Shown here: positions 9,206-17,628 of the stretch, piece after piece
Layout of the letters: each line of letters opens with the position of its first letter
How positions within the stretch are numbered: the first letter of the stretch is position 1
NCBI RefSeq assembly: GCF_003284895.1
Contig: NZ_QMDV01000003.1
Coordinates: 560,501 to 624,500 of the forward strand
DNA length: 64,000 bases
Direction: 5' to 3'
Source of the DNA: Pontibacter arcticus
GTDB taxonomy: Bacteria > Bacteroidota > Bacteroidia > Cytophagales > Hymenobacteraceae
Program-made: the position numbers and the translations under genes
The notes under the pieces: generated by a model
Seen by the model: only the letters and a program-made list of their open reading frames with translations
Told to the model about the DNA's origin: nothing
The model's database searches: none

Positions 9206-9246
9206 TGCCCAAAAGTATAGCCAATATGAAGCTATACTTTTAGGCA
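9206..9246. terminator. Hairpin terminator built on an inverted AAGTATA pair
   Basis: Stem 9211-9221 with 9231-9241 (perfect 11 bp, including AAGTATA and its complement), extended by TGCC/GGCA at 9206-9209 and 9243-9246; loop of 9 bases. It closes the kinase/receiver unit. Confidence 0.7.
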
Positions 9247-9365
9247 GTATAATTTAATTCCTTACCAACGGGTTGTCTCCATACCAGTTCGTTATCCGCT
9301 CCTGTCTATTCTTTTAAGCGTTCTTATACTACCAAGAAGTTAACTGCCTGCTTTACTTGTTAACT

Positions 9366-9399
9366 ATTTCAAATATTTTTTAAAAAATATATTTGAAAT
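9366..9399. promoter_or_regulatory. Palindromic operator-like dyad with -7 element upstream of csgE
   Basis: ATTTCAAATAT at 9366-9376 and its exact complement at 9389-9399, separated by a T/A-rich 12-base spacer. The right arm overlaps TATATTTG (9388-9395), which matches the Bacteroidota -7 consensus TAnnTTTG. No clear -33 TTTG at the usual spacing was found. Candidate binding site for a curli regulator. Confidence 0.45.
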
Positions 9400-9529
9400 A
9401 TGCTATAAATATTCTAAATAGCCTATATTTTTATAACTTACTTATAATAAAATTAATTTTTTATTGAAGTGAAGTTTAAACACTATATAATAGTATCTTA
9501 ATGTTTTGATGCGGAAAGCAACTGGCAGC

Positions 9530-10066
9530 ATGAAAATACAAAAGCATTTATTTAGGATCGGTTACCTGACGTTTTTCCTTTTCTGGATCTGCCTTTCCCA
9601 AAGTTATGCCCAGAAAGCCAGTAGTGCTACCAAGGCTAACGTAGTGCAGGACTCTGTAGAGAAAGATACAGAGAACTCGCAGCAGGCATTCGAGAAACTT
9701 AACCAGTTTGTAGAGCAGCCGGTTCGCAACTCCGCCGACCTGGAAATTGACGGTTTGATTGTAGACGAGACCATCACAAAGATTGGCCGTGATTTTTACC
9801 AGATTTTTAGCATGCAATGGGAGGCCCCTGTCACAGCTAAAAACTTTACGATCCTGATAAAAGAGAAGCCTGCACGCGGAAACGGTGCCATCATTACCGT
9901 ATCGCTGAATGATACCGATCTGTTTGAGCAAAACCTGCAGCCGCGTTATGATATTATAGAAGAACTTGCCATTTATGCTACAGGTGTTATTTACGAGGCT
10001 TTAGTGAACGACCAGATAAGCAGGCAACTGGAAGCCGAAGGCAAAAATGCCCGTGAAGTATTTTAA
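9530..10066 (+). CDS. csgE: Curli assembly factor CsgE
   Basis: Periplasmic accessory factor that caps the CsgG pore and directs curlin to it. 178 residues from the ATG at 9530, which gives a compact signal peptide ending near SQSYAQ; TTG 9506 and ATG 9509 are alternative starts. The mature part carries the CsgE pattern LEIDGLIVDETITKIGRDFY, FTILIKEKPARG and VSLNDTDLFEQNLQPR, with a conserved C-terminal helix. A 50-residue linker precedes the domain, longer than in E. coli. First gene of csgEFG, 27 bases before csgF. Confidence 0.93.
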   Translation: MKIQKHLFRIGYLTFFLFWICLSQSYAQKASSATKANVVQDSVEKDTENSQQAFEKLNQFVEQPVRNSADLEIDGLIVDETITKIGRDFYQIFSMQWEAPVTAKNFTILIKEKPARGNGAIITVSLNDTDLFEQNLQPRYDIIEELAIYATGVIYEALVNDQISRQLEAEGKNAREVF

Positions 10067-10093
10067 AAACAGCTACTTAAAATTATACTTGCC

Positions 10094-10522
10094 ATGAAAA
10101 AGTTTGTTTACCTGTTACTGGCCATTGTTTTATACTTGTTACCTGGGGCAGAAAGTGCACAAGCACAGGATTTTACTTACCAACCTAAAAACCCTGCTTT
10201 TGGTGGCGAAACATTTAACTACCAGTGGATGCAAAGTTCGGCTACATCGCAGGATAAACTGAAAGACCCGAATGCTGTAACCGGCGGCGCTGCCTCCCGC
10301 GACCCTTTAGCCGATTTTGAACAAAACCTGAACCGCCAGATCCTGAGCCAGCTTTCCAGGCAACTAGTTACCTCCCAGTTTGGTGAAGGCGCGCTGGAGC
10401 CGGGCAGCTATGTGATCGGTAACTATGAGATTGAAGTAACGGAAGGGTCAGGTGGTGTGAACATTGTAATTGTAGATACCGGCACGGGCAACCAGACAAC
10501 CGTAACGGTTCCATTCTTTTAA
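10094..10522 (+). CDS. csgF: Curli assembly factor CsgF
   Basis: 142 residues. Signal peptide cleaved near AQAQ, and a mature N-terminus DFTYQPKNPAFGG, the part that in E. coli inserts into the CsgG channel. The motif FNYQWMQSSA and the C-terminal beta region (YEIEVTEGSGGVNIVIVDT) follow. CsgF links the pore to the nucleator on the cell surface. Length is close to the family norm. It lies 57 bases before csgG in the same orientation. Confidence 0.95.
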   Translation: MKKFVYLLLAIVLYLLPGAESAQAQDFTYQPKNPAFGGETFNYQWMQSSATSQDKLKDPNAVTGGAASRDPLADFEQNLNRQILSQLSRQLVTSQFGEGALEPGSYVIGNYEIEVTEGSGGVNIVIVDTGTGNQTTVTVPFF

Positions 10523-10579
10523 TTTGTGCCTAGATTTTTACTTGCCTCTTCCTAATACCCTGTATACCTGCCCTTTCTC

Positions 10580-11974
10580 ATGGTAAATCCTTTTTCTGGT
10601 AAAACGAATACATTTATACTTTTAGCTTTTGTAGCAACTTTATTTGGTTGTGCACCCTTTATGAGCCAGCCGGTACAAACTTCACGGGCATCGCTTGGCG
10701 TGGCGGCACCCGGTAACGAAGATCTGGTAAATCTGCCGGCGCCTCAGCAAAAAGTAGTAGCTGCTGTCTACAAATTTCGCGACCAGACCGGCCAGTATAA
10801 ACCATCTGCTAACGGGGCCAGCTGGTCTACAGCCGTTACGCAGGGTACCACTACCATCTTGCTTAAATCGCTGGAAGAGTCTGGTTGGTTTACGCCGATA
10901 GAGCGCGAGAACCTGGGCAACCTCCTGAACGAACGCAAAATTATACGCTCTACAAGAGCAGAAGCCGAAGCCATGACAGGTAAAAAAGAGCCGGGTTTGC
11001 CTTCGCTGCTTTTTGCCGGGATCATTTTGGAGGGTGGGATTATTTCGTATGATGCCAATGTGATAACTGGTGGTGCCGGTTTGCGTTATTTTGGCGCAGG
11101 TGGCTCAGGCCAGTACCGCGAAGATAAAGTAACCGTTTACCTGCGTGCCATCTCAACGGGAACAGGCGAAATCCTGAAAACAGTTTATACTTCCAAAACC
11201 ATACTTTCCCAGACAGTGGATGTGGGCCTTTTCAGGTATGTTAAGTTCAAGCGGTTGTTAGAGGCTGAAGCAGGTTTTACCTATAACGAGCCTTCCGAGA
11301 TTGCGGTGAAGGAAGCCATTGATAAAGCTGTGCAAAGTATGGTAGTGGAAGGCATACAGGCAGGCTTCTGGCGCTTAAAGGACCCGAAAGATGCTGAACA
11401 CCCGATCATCAAAGAATATCAGCAGGAAAAAGTAGATATTGCCAACACAGATATACACGGCCATTTGTCTGCTGCACGCCGTGGCAGAGTTGGTTTAAGC
11501 GTGGCAGCAGGTGGCCTTCGCTACAACGGCGACTATTCCAAACCGCAGGTGGCCCCGATGGGAGAAGCGGGCATCCGGTTTAATACAGGCAGCAACTTAG
11601 CCTTTGATATTCGGGTAGGGGCCGGAGAACTGGCTACTTTCCGTTCTTTTAAAAACAGGATTGCTTTTTCGGAGCTGAACCTTAATTATAACCTGTTTCC
11701 AAAATACCGCTACACGCCATTCATTCAGGCAGGTGCAGGCATGCTATCCGGTGGTAAAACATTTGGTGATATTTCCTTCTCGAACCTGGAGCCTTATGTA
11801 AAAGCCGGTCTTGGTTTCGAATACCTGGCAACTAAACGCCTGGGCCTGGAGGCTGTGGTTTCGAGTTCATACTTGTTCAGCGATAAGCTGGATGGGGTAG
11901 AGAGAGGCCGCTTTAATGATTATTACTGGGGCGGGAAAATCGGGATTACCTACTACCTGGGTTTATTTAAATAA
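10580..11974 (+). CDS. csgG: Curli secretion channel CsgG with C-terminal beta-barrel extension
   Basis: Outer-membrane lipoprotein forming the curlin export pore. Lipobox LFGC with Cys24. The CsgG domain (about residues 40-285) shows VVAAVYKFRDQTGQYK, SLEESGWFTPIERENLGNLL, NERKIIR and a conserved end (GIQAGFWRLKDP, IIKEYQQEK) matching the C-terminus of E. coli CsgG. About 175 further residues follow: alternating strands with Gly/aromatic pattern (RGRVGLSVAAGGLRY to GKIGITYYLGLF), resembling a small OmpA-like barrel. Total 464 residues against 277 in E. coli. A terminator follows at 11993-12031. Confidence 0.95.
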   Translation: MVNPFSGKTNTFILLAFVATLFGCAPFMSQPVQTSRASLGVAAPGNEDLVNLPAPQQKVVAAVYKFRDQTGQYKPSANGASWSTAVTQGTTTILLKSLEESGWFTPIERENLGNLLNERKIIRSTRAEAEAMTGKKEPGLPSLLFAGIILEGGIISYDANVITGGAGLRYFGAGGSGQYREDKVTVYLRAISTGTGEILKTVYTSKTILSQTVDVGLFRYVKFKRLLEAEAGFTYNEPSEIAVKEAIDKAVQSMVVEGIQAGFWRLKDPKDAEHPIIKEYQQEKVDIANTDIHGHLSAARRGRVGLSVAAGGLRYNGDYSKPQVAPMGEAGIRFNTGSNLAFDIRVGAGELATFRSFKNRIAFSELNLNYNLFPKYRYTPFIQAGAGMLSGGKTFGDISFSNLEPYVKAGLGFEYLATKRLGLEAVVSSSYLFSDKLDGVERGRFNDYYWGGKIGITYYLGLFK

Positions 11975-11992
11975 GCTGCAATTCATACTTGT

Positions 11993-12031
11993 AAAACGAC
12001 AAAGGCCGGATCTTCCGGCCTTTGTCGTTTT
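11993..12031. terminator. Terminator after csgG
   Basis: Perfect 18-bp stem (11993-12010 with 12014-12031), 3-base loop, GC core GGCCGGA and a T-run on the right arm. It separates the csgEFG unit from the curlin genes. Confidence 0.85.
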
Positions 12032-12182
12032 ATGCCTGTTTCAGAAAGTTGGCAGGAGGTCGCTTGGCTTTCTGTACAGGAGAATATCCTTAAAATGTTT
12101 AATTACCTGACTACCATTTAAGTGTAAATCCGTATTCAAAGAGAAATACAAAAATTTACTTATCAACCCTAAAGTACCAGCT

Positions 12183-12929
12183 ATGAAAAAGAACATACTA
12201 ATTGCAACAGGTTTATTATTGTTTTCGGGTGCAGCCATTGCGCAAAATAACACCAATTCAATCAGCCAGAGTGGAGACGAAAACAAAGCTGAGGTGACAC
12301 AGCAAGGCGAAACAGGTGCCATGTCATCGGATAACACTGCTGAAGTAACGCAGCTTGGCACCGCCAACGAAGCTGTCGTAAATCAGAGCAACGGCTCAAG
12401 CGATAATTCAGCAACTACTATCCAGATAGGTTTGGATAACAGCTCACAGCAAGAGCAATCAGATGAAAGCAGCGGGAACGTAGCTTTGATTGTGCAGGTA
12501 GGGCAGCTAAACAAGGCCAGCCATACACAGGTCGATGGAAGCACCGACAACTATGCTGTCATTACACAGATTGGTAATAACAATGATGCCACGCAGCACC
12601 AGTCAGGATTAACAGATGGAAACTTAGCCGTTGTAACTCAAACAGGAAATGATAATACAGCCGAACAGCATCAACTCAATTCCACTTCCCTAAACAACGC
12701 CTCCATTTCCCAGACCGGAGATTTTAATGATGGTTACCAAAGACAGGAAAATGCTGACGGTGGTAATATCGCGATACTTATTCAGGAAGGAAATTATAAT
12801 CAATCAAGACAGATTCAGGAGGGAACGAATCATACTTCAACGGTTACCCAGCTAGGTACTAAACACAATGCCAGCATTAACCAGGCCGGCCAAAATAACT
12901 CCGTAACCATAACGCAGAAAAACAACTAA
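12183..12929 (+). CDS. Curlin-like amyloid subunit 1 (CsgA family)
   Basis: 248 residues: signal peptide (MKKNILIATGLLLFSGAAIAQ) and then only curlin repeats. The pattern N-x-A-x-(I/V)-x-Q-x-G-x-x-N-x-A-x-x-x-Q recurs about every 22-24 residues, rich in Gln, Asn, Gly, Thr and Ser, as expected for a cross-beta curli fibre subunit exported through CsgG. The C-terminus ends with the conserved cap HTSTVTQLG then VTITQKNN. A hairpin follows at 12937-12985. Which of the five paralogs is the main subunit cannot be told from sequence. Confidence 0.92.
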   Translation: MKKNILIATGLLLFSGAAIAQNNTNSISQSGDENKAEVTQQGETGAMSSDNTAEVTQLGTANEAVVNQSNGSSDNSATTIQIGLDNSSQQEQSDESSGNVALIVQVGQLNKASHTQVDGSTDNYAVITQIGNNNDATQHQSGLTDGNLAVVTQTGNDNTAEQHQLNSTSLNNASISQTGDFNDGYQRQENADGGNIAILIQEGNYNQSRQIQEGTNHTSTVTQLGTKHNASINQAGQNNSVTITQKNN

Positions 12930-12936
12930 TAAAGTT

Positions 12937-12985
12937 GCCGCATCAGTTTATTGCCCCAGATTTATAAGTGGGGGGCTGATGCGGC
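12937..12985. terminator. Hairpin after curlin 1
   Basis: GCCGCATCAG (12937-12946) pairs perfectly with 12976-12985; an inner CCCC/GGGG can also pair. No strong T-run follows, so it may be a 3'-end stabiliser as much as a terminator. Confidence 0.65.
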
Positions 12986-13051
12986 GCTTAGTTAAATGCA
13001 ACGCACCCTAAACTAGATAAACTATGTTTCAACCTTTTACTTCTTGTCGCT

Positions 13052-13870
13052 ATGAAAAACAATGTAACCTTAAGCGCGGCATTTCTGCTGCTAACTGGCA
13101 ATGCTGTTGCCCAGAACAACACTAATATAGTAGAGCAGGATGGTGGAAACCTTATTGTGCAGATTGAGCAGATAGGCCGGTATAACAACACTGTTATTAC
13201 TCAGTTGCCAGATGAATCCGGGTATTACGGAGGCTCAGACGACAATCTGGCTAACGTGATGCAGGATGGAGATTTTAACAAAGTGTCAATAGATCAGTCT
13301 GCTTCAGCCCGTGATAATGTGGCTACAATTAAACAGGCAGGTAATTTTAATGAGGCTGATCAATACCAGGGAGGGGAAAGTGGAAAAAATATAGCTACTA
13401 TAGAACAAAAAGGAAATAACAACCAGGCAGTACAGCGGCAGGGCGGCTTCGGGTATGGGAACGAAGCTTACTTAACACAGCAGGGCTCCGGAAATAAAGC
13501 CGAACAGGTACAGGTAGCCGAGACAGTAGGAAACTATATGCGCATTTCGCAAAAGGGCGACGATAATACGGCGCTCCAAAACCAATATTTTTCCTTTAAT
13601 GATGAAGCAATTATTCTGCAGGAAGGCGATGATAACTTCGGGAAGCAGGAACAGGTTTCTTATACGGGTTATAATAAAGCTACCTTAAACCAGGACGGTT
13701 GCAGAAACACATCAACACAGGTTCAAACTGGAGATAAGCTTATTTCCCATGTAATCCAGACGGGCAACGATAATACTTCCATGGTCACTCAAACAGGCGC
13801 ACATCATACTTCCTTAGCAGAGCAAATCGGAAATAACAACAGTATCCTCATCACGCAAGGCAACAATTAA
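13052..13870 (+). CDS. Curlin-like amyloid subunit 2 (CsgA family)
   Basis: 272 residues with signal peptide ending GNAVAQ. Repeats of the N-A-T-I-x-Q-x-G-(N/D)-x-N-x-A-x-Q-x-Q type follow, less regular than in its neighbours and interrupted by acidic/Tyr-rich inserts such as PDESGYYGGSDD. Notable are one Cys (NQDGCRNTS), unusual for a curlin, and the shared C-terminal cap HHTSLAEQIG then ILITQGNN. A perfect 22-bp terminator follows. The divergent repeats suggest a minor or specialised subunit; inference. Confidence 0.9.
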   Translation: MKNNVTLSAAFLLLTGNAVAQNNTNIVEQDGGNLIVQIEQIGRYNNTVITQLPDESGYYGGSDDNLANVMQDGDFNKVSIDQSASARDNVATIKQAGNFNEADQYQGGESGKNIATIEQKGNNNQAVQRQGGFGYGNEAYLTQQGSGNKAEQVQVAETVGNYMRISQKGDDNTALQNQYFSFNDEAIILQEGDDNFGKQEQVSYTGYNKATLNQDGCRNTSTQVQTGDKLISHVIQTGNDNTSMVTQTGAHHTSLAEQIGNNNSILITQGNN

Positions 13871-14171
13871 GTTTTAGATTCAGTTGATCTGGTTACTAAA
13901 AACCCAGGAGCATATTTTGCAGACAAAATATGCTCCTGGGTTTTTAATAGATTATGGGTGTAATTTAAAGAAGATAATGTTTGATGATGGAATTATAAAT
14001 TGGTATATTTTAATATAAGTAATTGGTATATAGGGTTTTATATTTAAATTTACCTTTAAAGTATAATTAATAATAAAATTATTTAAAATTAATTTACTAT
14101 TTTATAATAATGTTTGAAAAAGTTTGTATATTTACAATGTAAATCATCTTAAACTATTTCAACCAATCAAA
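13871..14171. other. AT-rich spacer upstream of curlin 3
   Basis: Holds the terminator at 13898-13945, then about 200 bases of very AT-rich DNA with two direct copies of AATTGGTATAT near 13992 and 14021, and a dyad ATTTAC-AAT-GTAAAT at 14130-14144 just before the start of curlin 3. No gene seen. Confidence 0.6.
13898..13945. terminator. Strong terminator after curlin 2
   Basis: Perfect 22-bp stem (13898-13919 with 13924-13945), 4-base loop, T-run at the end of the right arm. One of the clearest intrinsic terminators in the window. Confidence 0.9.
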
Positions 14172-14993
14172 ATGAAAAAGAATCTATTCTTTGCTGCAGC
14201 CTTCATGCTATTTGCAGGAGCAGCTTATGCTCAAGGCAATACAGGTACTGCAACTCAAACAGGAAATGACAATGATGCGTTGATAACGCAGGTAGGTAAG
14301 AACAACACTGCTTCGACTACTCAGGTTAGAAACGGAAATACTGCTATGCAAAACCAGGATGGTGTAAATAACGCAGCAAGAATTAACCAGAATTCTTCTT
14401 ATGACACCCCTCCAAATACGAATGACCACACGCAGATACAGGTAGGTAATAATAACTCAGCAGTTGCTGATGTTTATAACAGTGATAATTACGGTTTCCA
14501 GGAGCAGGATGGTAACAATAACGCTTCTCAGATTCTGCAGGCTGGCTTAGGTAATAATACTAAAAGTATAGCCACAACCTACCAGGAAGGTAACAACAAC
14601 ATCGCTTTTATAGAGCAAAGAGGTGGTGGCCGTAATACTGCTGCTATCGATCAGATAGGTAATTCAAACGAAGCTTATGTGAAGCAAGACGGAAACAGAA
14701 ACGATGCTGATGTTGATCAGGATGGTAATGGTAACAATCTTGGTTCTGGAAAGTGGTCTGCTGCTGATCTAGGAGTAAGACAAACTGGTAGCGATAACTA
14801 TGCTAAAGTTGACCAGTTTGGGAATGATAACAATGCACTTGTTAGCCAGGATGGTAATTTCAATGATGGTATTGTAATACAGAGTGGCAACATGAACGAA
14901 GGTATTATTTCTCAGACAGGTGCTAGCCATCTGAGCACGATCACCCAGAACGGTAACCATAATACTGCTACTGTTACACAGAGCAACAACTAA
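14172..14993 (+). CDS. Curlin-like amyloid subunit 3 (CsgA family)
   Basis: 273 residues from the ATG at 14172; upstream extension to 14124 would spoil the signal peptide. The signal MKKNLFFAAAFMLFAGAAYAQ is almost identical to those of subunits 4 and 5, showing recent duplication. The mature part is Asn/Gln/Gly-rich with many NGN, NNN and QDGN turns and a strand period near 22 residues. It ends with the cap HLSTITQNGNHNTATVTQSNN. A hairpin at 15003-15064 follows. Probably a fibre subunit exported through CsgG. Confidence 0.92.
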   Translation: MKKNLFFAAAFMLFAGAAYAQGNTGTATQTGNDNDALITQVGKNNTASTTQVRNGNTAMQNQDGVNNAARINQNSSYDTPPNTNDHTQIQVGNNNSAVADVYNSDNYGFQEQDGNNNASQILQAGLGNNTKSIATTYQEGNNNIAFIEQRGGGRNTAAIDQIGNSNEAYVKQDGNRNDADVDQDGNGNNLGSGKWSAADLGVRQTGSDNYAKVDQFGNDNNALVSQDGNFNDGIVIQSGNMNEGIISQTGASHLSTITQNGNHNTATVTQSNN

Positions 14994-15002
14994 TATATTT
15001 CA

Positions 15003-15064
15003 ATAAGCCGGGCTTGCGCCGTATTTACCCTTGTGGTATTAATTACGGGTAAGTCCGGCTGATT
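15003..15064. terminator. Conserved 3' hairpin after curlin 3
   Basis: Long stem 15003-15016 with 15051-15064 (12 of 14 pairs, AGCCGG/CCGGCT core). Inside it CCGTA/TACGG or alternatively TTACCC/GGGTAA can pair. A related structure with different sequence follows curlin 4, so the pairing rather than the sequence is kept. Confidence 0.6.
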
Positions 15065-15220
15065 TGGGTAAGTACTATCTCCATCTAGTTAGTGAATCAG
15101 AATAAAAAAGTTATTATTCTGATAAAAAAACCAACTATCAATACGCTCTTTTTCTGTTGCTGTATTTTATCTATCAGCGGAGTTTTCTTTCCATTTCCTT
15201 TCTTTAAGACTTACGCTTAC

Positions 15221-15244
15221 TTGTTATAGCAATGGTTATAACAA
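15221..15244. promoter_or_regulatory. Perfect dyad upstream of curlin 4
   Basis: TTGTTATA (15221-15228) and TATAACAA (15237-15244) separated by 8 bases, 43 bases before the start codon. Candidate operator; no matching site was found before the other curlin genes. Confidence 0.35.
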
Positions 15245-15287
15245 TTTTAAGAAAAAACTTAAGTATAAAATCTTAAATCAAACCAAA

Positions 15288-16301
15288 ATGAAAAAAAATC
15301 TATTCTTTGCTGCAGCTTTCATGCTGTTCGCTGGCGCAGCTGTTGCTCAAGGTAACACAAACACAGTAAACCAGTCTGGTACAAACCATAATGCAGAAGT
15401 AGCGCAAACTGGCGCAAGAAACTATTCTGCTGTTGATCAGACGAATGATAATAACAACGCAATTGTTGATCAGCTTGGTACTGATAACAAATCTGAGATC
15501 GTTCAGATCCAGGGTGCCTACAATAACGAAGCTACCGTTGATCAGGAAGGTGCCAGTAACATAGCTTATCAGCAGCAGGGTGGCAATGCAACAAGCAACG
15601 TTGCCGATGTAATGCAAGTAGGTGATAACAATAATGCTTTGCAAAGCCAGGTTATCAATAGCGGGAACAACGAGGCCTTTATTGGGCAGTTCGGAGATAA
15701 CAACAGAGCATCACAATACCAGGAGGCAAGTTCAGATTACAACCTTGCTGAGATCGTTCAGGATGGTACCCGCAACTTAGCTAATCAGGATCAGTCTGAT
15801 GTAAGCGGTTCTAACCAGGCTTATATCGACCAGACCGGCGATCGTAACGATGCTGCTCAGGAGCAAACCAATGTTTCTCTTGGTAACATGGCTACAGTTA
15901 CGCAGGAAGGTTACTGGAACTACGGCTTCCAGTATCAGAGAGGCATCTCTGCTCTTAACGAAGCTACAATCACTCAGACCGGAGATATAAACGATGCCTA
16001 TCAGTACCAGGAATTGATTAGTCTTGCTAACGTAGCTACTATCACGCAGACTGGTGATTATAACTATGCCCGTCAGGAGCAGAGCTCATTAAGTGGTCTG
16101 TTCAATGAAGCTACTATTACGCAGACTGGTGATAGCAACAGAGGCTTCCAGACGCAAAGAAACGGTGGTGACCTGACTGCTACGTTAACCCAGGATGGCA
16201 ATAGCAACTTGTCTTATCAAACGCAGACTGGCACAAGCCATGTTTCTACTGTAACCCAGACAGGTTCGTTTAACACATCTACTGTAACACAAGGAAACTA
16301 A
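15288..16301 (+). CDS. Curlin-like amyloid subunit 4 (CsgA family)
   Basis: 337 residues, the longest and most regular curlin here, with roughly 13 two-strand units of the form NEATITQTGDxNxAxQYQ spaced 22-25 residues apart. The signal peptide MKKNLFFAAAFMLFAGAAVAQ matches subunit 3 closely. The cap is HVSTVTQTGSFNTSTVTQGN. Regular Gln and Asn ladders on successive strands are the hallmark of curli cross-beta solenoids, which makes this the best candidate for a major subunit (inference from regularity and length). Confidence 0.93.
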   Translation: MKKNLFFAAAFMLFAGAAVAQGNTNTVNQSGTNHNAEVAQTGARNYSAVDQTNDNNNAIVDQLGTDNKSEIVQIQGAYNNEATVDQEGASNIAYQQQGGNATSNVADVMQVGDNNNALQSQVINSGNNEAFIGQFGDNNRASQYQEASSDYNLAEIVQDGTRNLANQDQSDVSGSNQAYIDQTGDRNDAAQEQTNVSLGNMATVTQEGYWNYGFQYQRGISALNEATITQTGDINDAYQYQELISLANVATITQTGDYNYARQEQSSLSGLFNEATITQTGDSNRGFQTQRNGGDLTATLTQDGNSNLSYQTQTGTSHVSTVTQTGSFNTSTVTQGN

Positions 16302-16312
16302 TTTCTTTGCTT

Positions 16313-16375
16313 ATAATCCGGGCCTGCTCCGTAATAAGTGCCTTTGGTATTTACTACAGAGAAGGCTCAGGTTAT
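16313..16375. terminator. Conserved 3' hairpin after curlin 4
   Basis: 16313-16324 pairs with 16364-16375 at 11 of 12 positions, two of them G-T wobbles. The loop shares CCGTA and GGTATT with the hairpin after curlin 3. Paralogous 3' structures that differ in sequence but still fold suggest a selected RNA element. Confidence 0.55.
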
Positions 16376-16536
16376 TTAAAACAAGCTTCGCAATAAAGTA
16401 TACCACTTTTGCCCGATCCAGACAATATTTTTCTCTGCAACATCATCTACACCAGTTACTTTATACTTACAGCAGCTTTGTTGATGAAGTATAACTTAAA
16501 GCAAAAAGCTATATCACCCTTAACTTATAACTAATC

Positions 16537-17424
16537 ATGAAAAAGAATTTATTTTTCGCTGCTGCCTTTGTACTTGTTTCAGGAGCCGCTTTTGCACAGG
16601 GTAACCAAAACATCGTAACACAAACCGGAACTGCTAACGAAGCAACTGTAAGCCAGACTGGTGCAGCAAACGTTTCGGAAATAATCCAGACAGGTAATCT
16701 GAACACTGCTGAAATAGAGCAAATTGGCGACGATAACATTGCTTACCAGACGCAGGCGGGCGGTGTAAACGGTGGAGCAGAGGGCAATATTGCTTTAATA
16801 GAGCAAGGTGTTGGAGCTGCTGCATCTAATAATTATGCAGAGCAGAGCCAGCAGGATAATAGCTATGATAACTTAGTTTCCATTTCTCAGACAGGATCTG
16901 AAAACGCTGCCTTTCAGTATCAGGGGTTAGGGTCATGGGATAACGTGGCTGTAACATCACAAGCTGGGGTTGGCAATGACGCCCAGCAATACCAAAGCAA
17001 CCTGAGCCAGCAAAACATACTTTCTATTGAGCAAACTGGCGACAGAAACATCGCCGGCCAGGAGCAGACTGACAGAAGTGCCTTTAACGTGGCTGGTATT
17101 GTTCAGACAGGTAACAGAAATCAGGCTTCTCAGCAGCAGTTCCTGGATGCTTACGAAAACATTGCTGAAATTACGCAGTCAGGTGACCGCAACTACGCAG
17201 AGCAGCAGCAGGCTATCGGCGAGTCTAACATCGCTACTGCTGTACAGACAGGCAATGGTAACTATACTGAGCAGTTTCAGCAGTATGGCGATATGAATAA
17301 TGCCTCTATCACACAAACAGGTAATACGAACTACGCTGGCCAATTACAGTCAGGTGATAGCCACAGATCTACGGTTACACAAACAGGTAATGGTAACAGT
17401 GTGTTATCATTGCAGTATAACTAA
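16537..17424 (+). CDS. Curlin-like amyloid subunit 5 (CsgA family)
   Basis: 295 residues with signal MKKNLFFAAAFVLVSGAAFAQ and about eleven curlin units (for example ITQSGDRNYAEQQQ, IVQTGNRNQASQQQ). The C-terminal cap HRSTVTQTGNGNSVLSLQYN departs from the other subunits in its last strand. A perfect 17-bp terminator follows at 17554-17596. Predicted exported fibre subunit. Confidence 0.92.
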   Translation: MKKNLFFAAAFVLVSGAAFAQGNQNIVTQTGTANEATVSQTGAANVSEIIQTGNLNTAEIEQIGDDNIAYQTQAGGVNGGAEGNIALIEQGVGAAASNNYAEQSQQDNSYDNLVSISQTGSENAAFQYQGLGSWDNVAVTSQAGVGNDAQQYQSNLSQQNILSIEQTGDRNIAGQEQTDRSAFNVAGIVQTGNRNQASQQQFLDAYENIAEITQSGDRNYAEQQQAIGESNIATAVQTGNGNYTEQFQQYGDMNNASITQTGNTNYAGQLQSGDSHRSTVTQTGNGNSVLSLQYN

Positions 17425-17553
17425 TACCAGGAGTTTACTAAGTAGCGCCGGGGCACATGTTATTTTAAAGGCTGCATATCTTAAAGTAGTTATGAAAAAT
17501 GACAGGTTCTGCTTTGGTTACTTATTTAAAACAACTGAAGTATAACATTTTAC

Positions 17554-17596
17554 AAAATCTGGGGTAAAAGAAGTAATTGCTTTTACCCCAGATTTT
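17554..17596. terminator. Terminator after curlin 5
   Basis: Perfect 17-bp stem (17554-17570 with 17580-17596), 9-base loop, TTTT at the end of the right arm. Confidence 0.85.
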
Positions 17597-17628
17597 ATTT
17601 AAATTAAAATCTGTAAAAACAAAGAACT

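Larger units (their letters stand above)
9171..9529. other. AT-rich intergenic control region upstream of csgE
   Basis: About 360 bases without a credible gene. It contains a terminator hairpin at 9206-9246, then strongly AT-rich DNA with an 11-bp dyad at 9366-9376/9389-9399 and an exact TAnnTTTG (-7) element at 9388-9395, which probably drives csgEFG. Confidence 0.6.
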
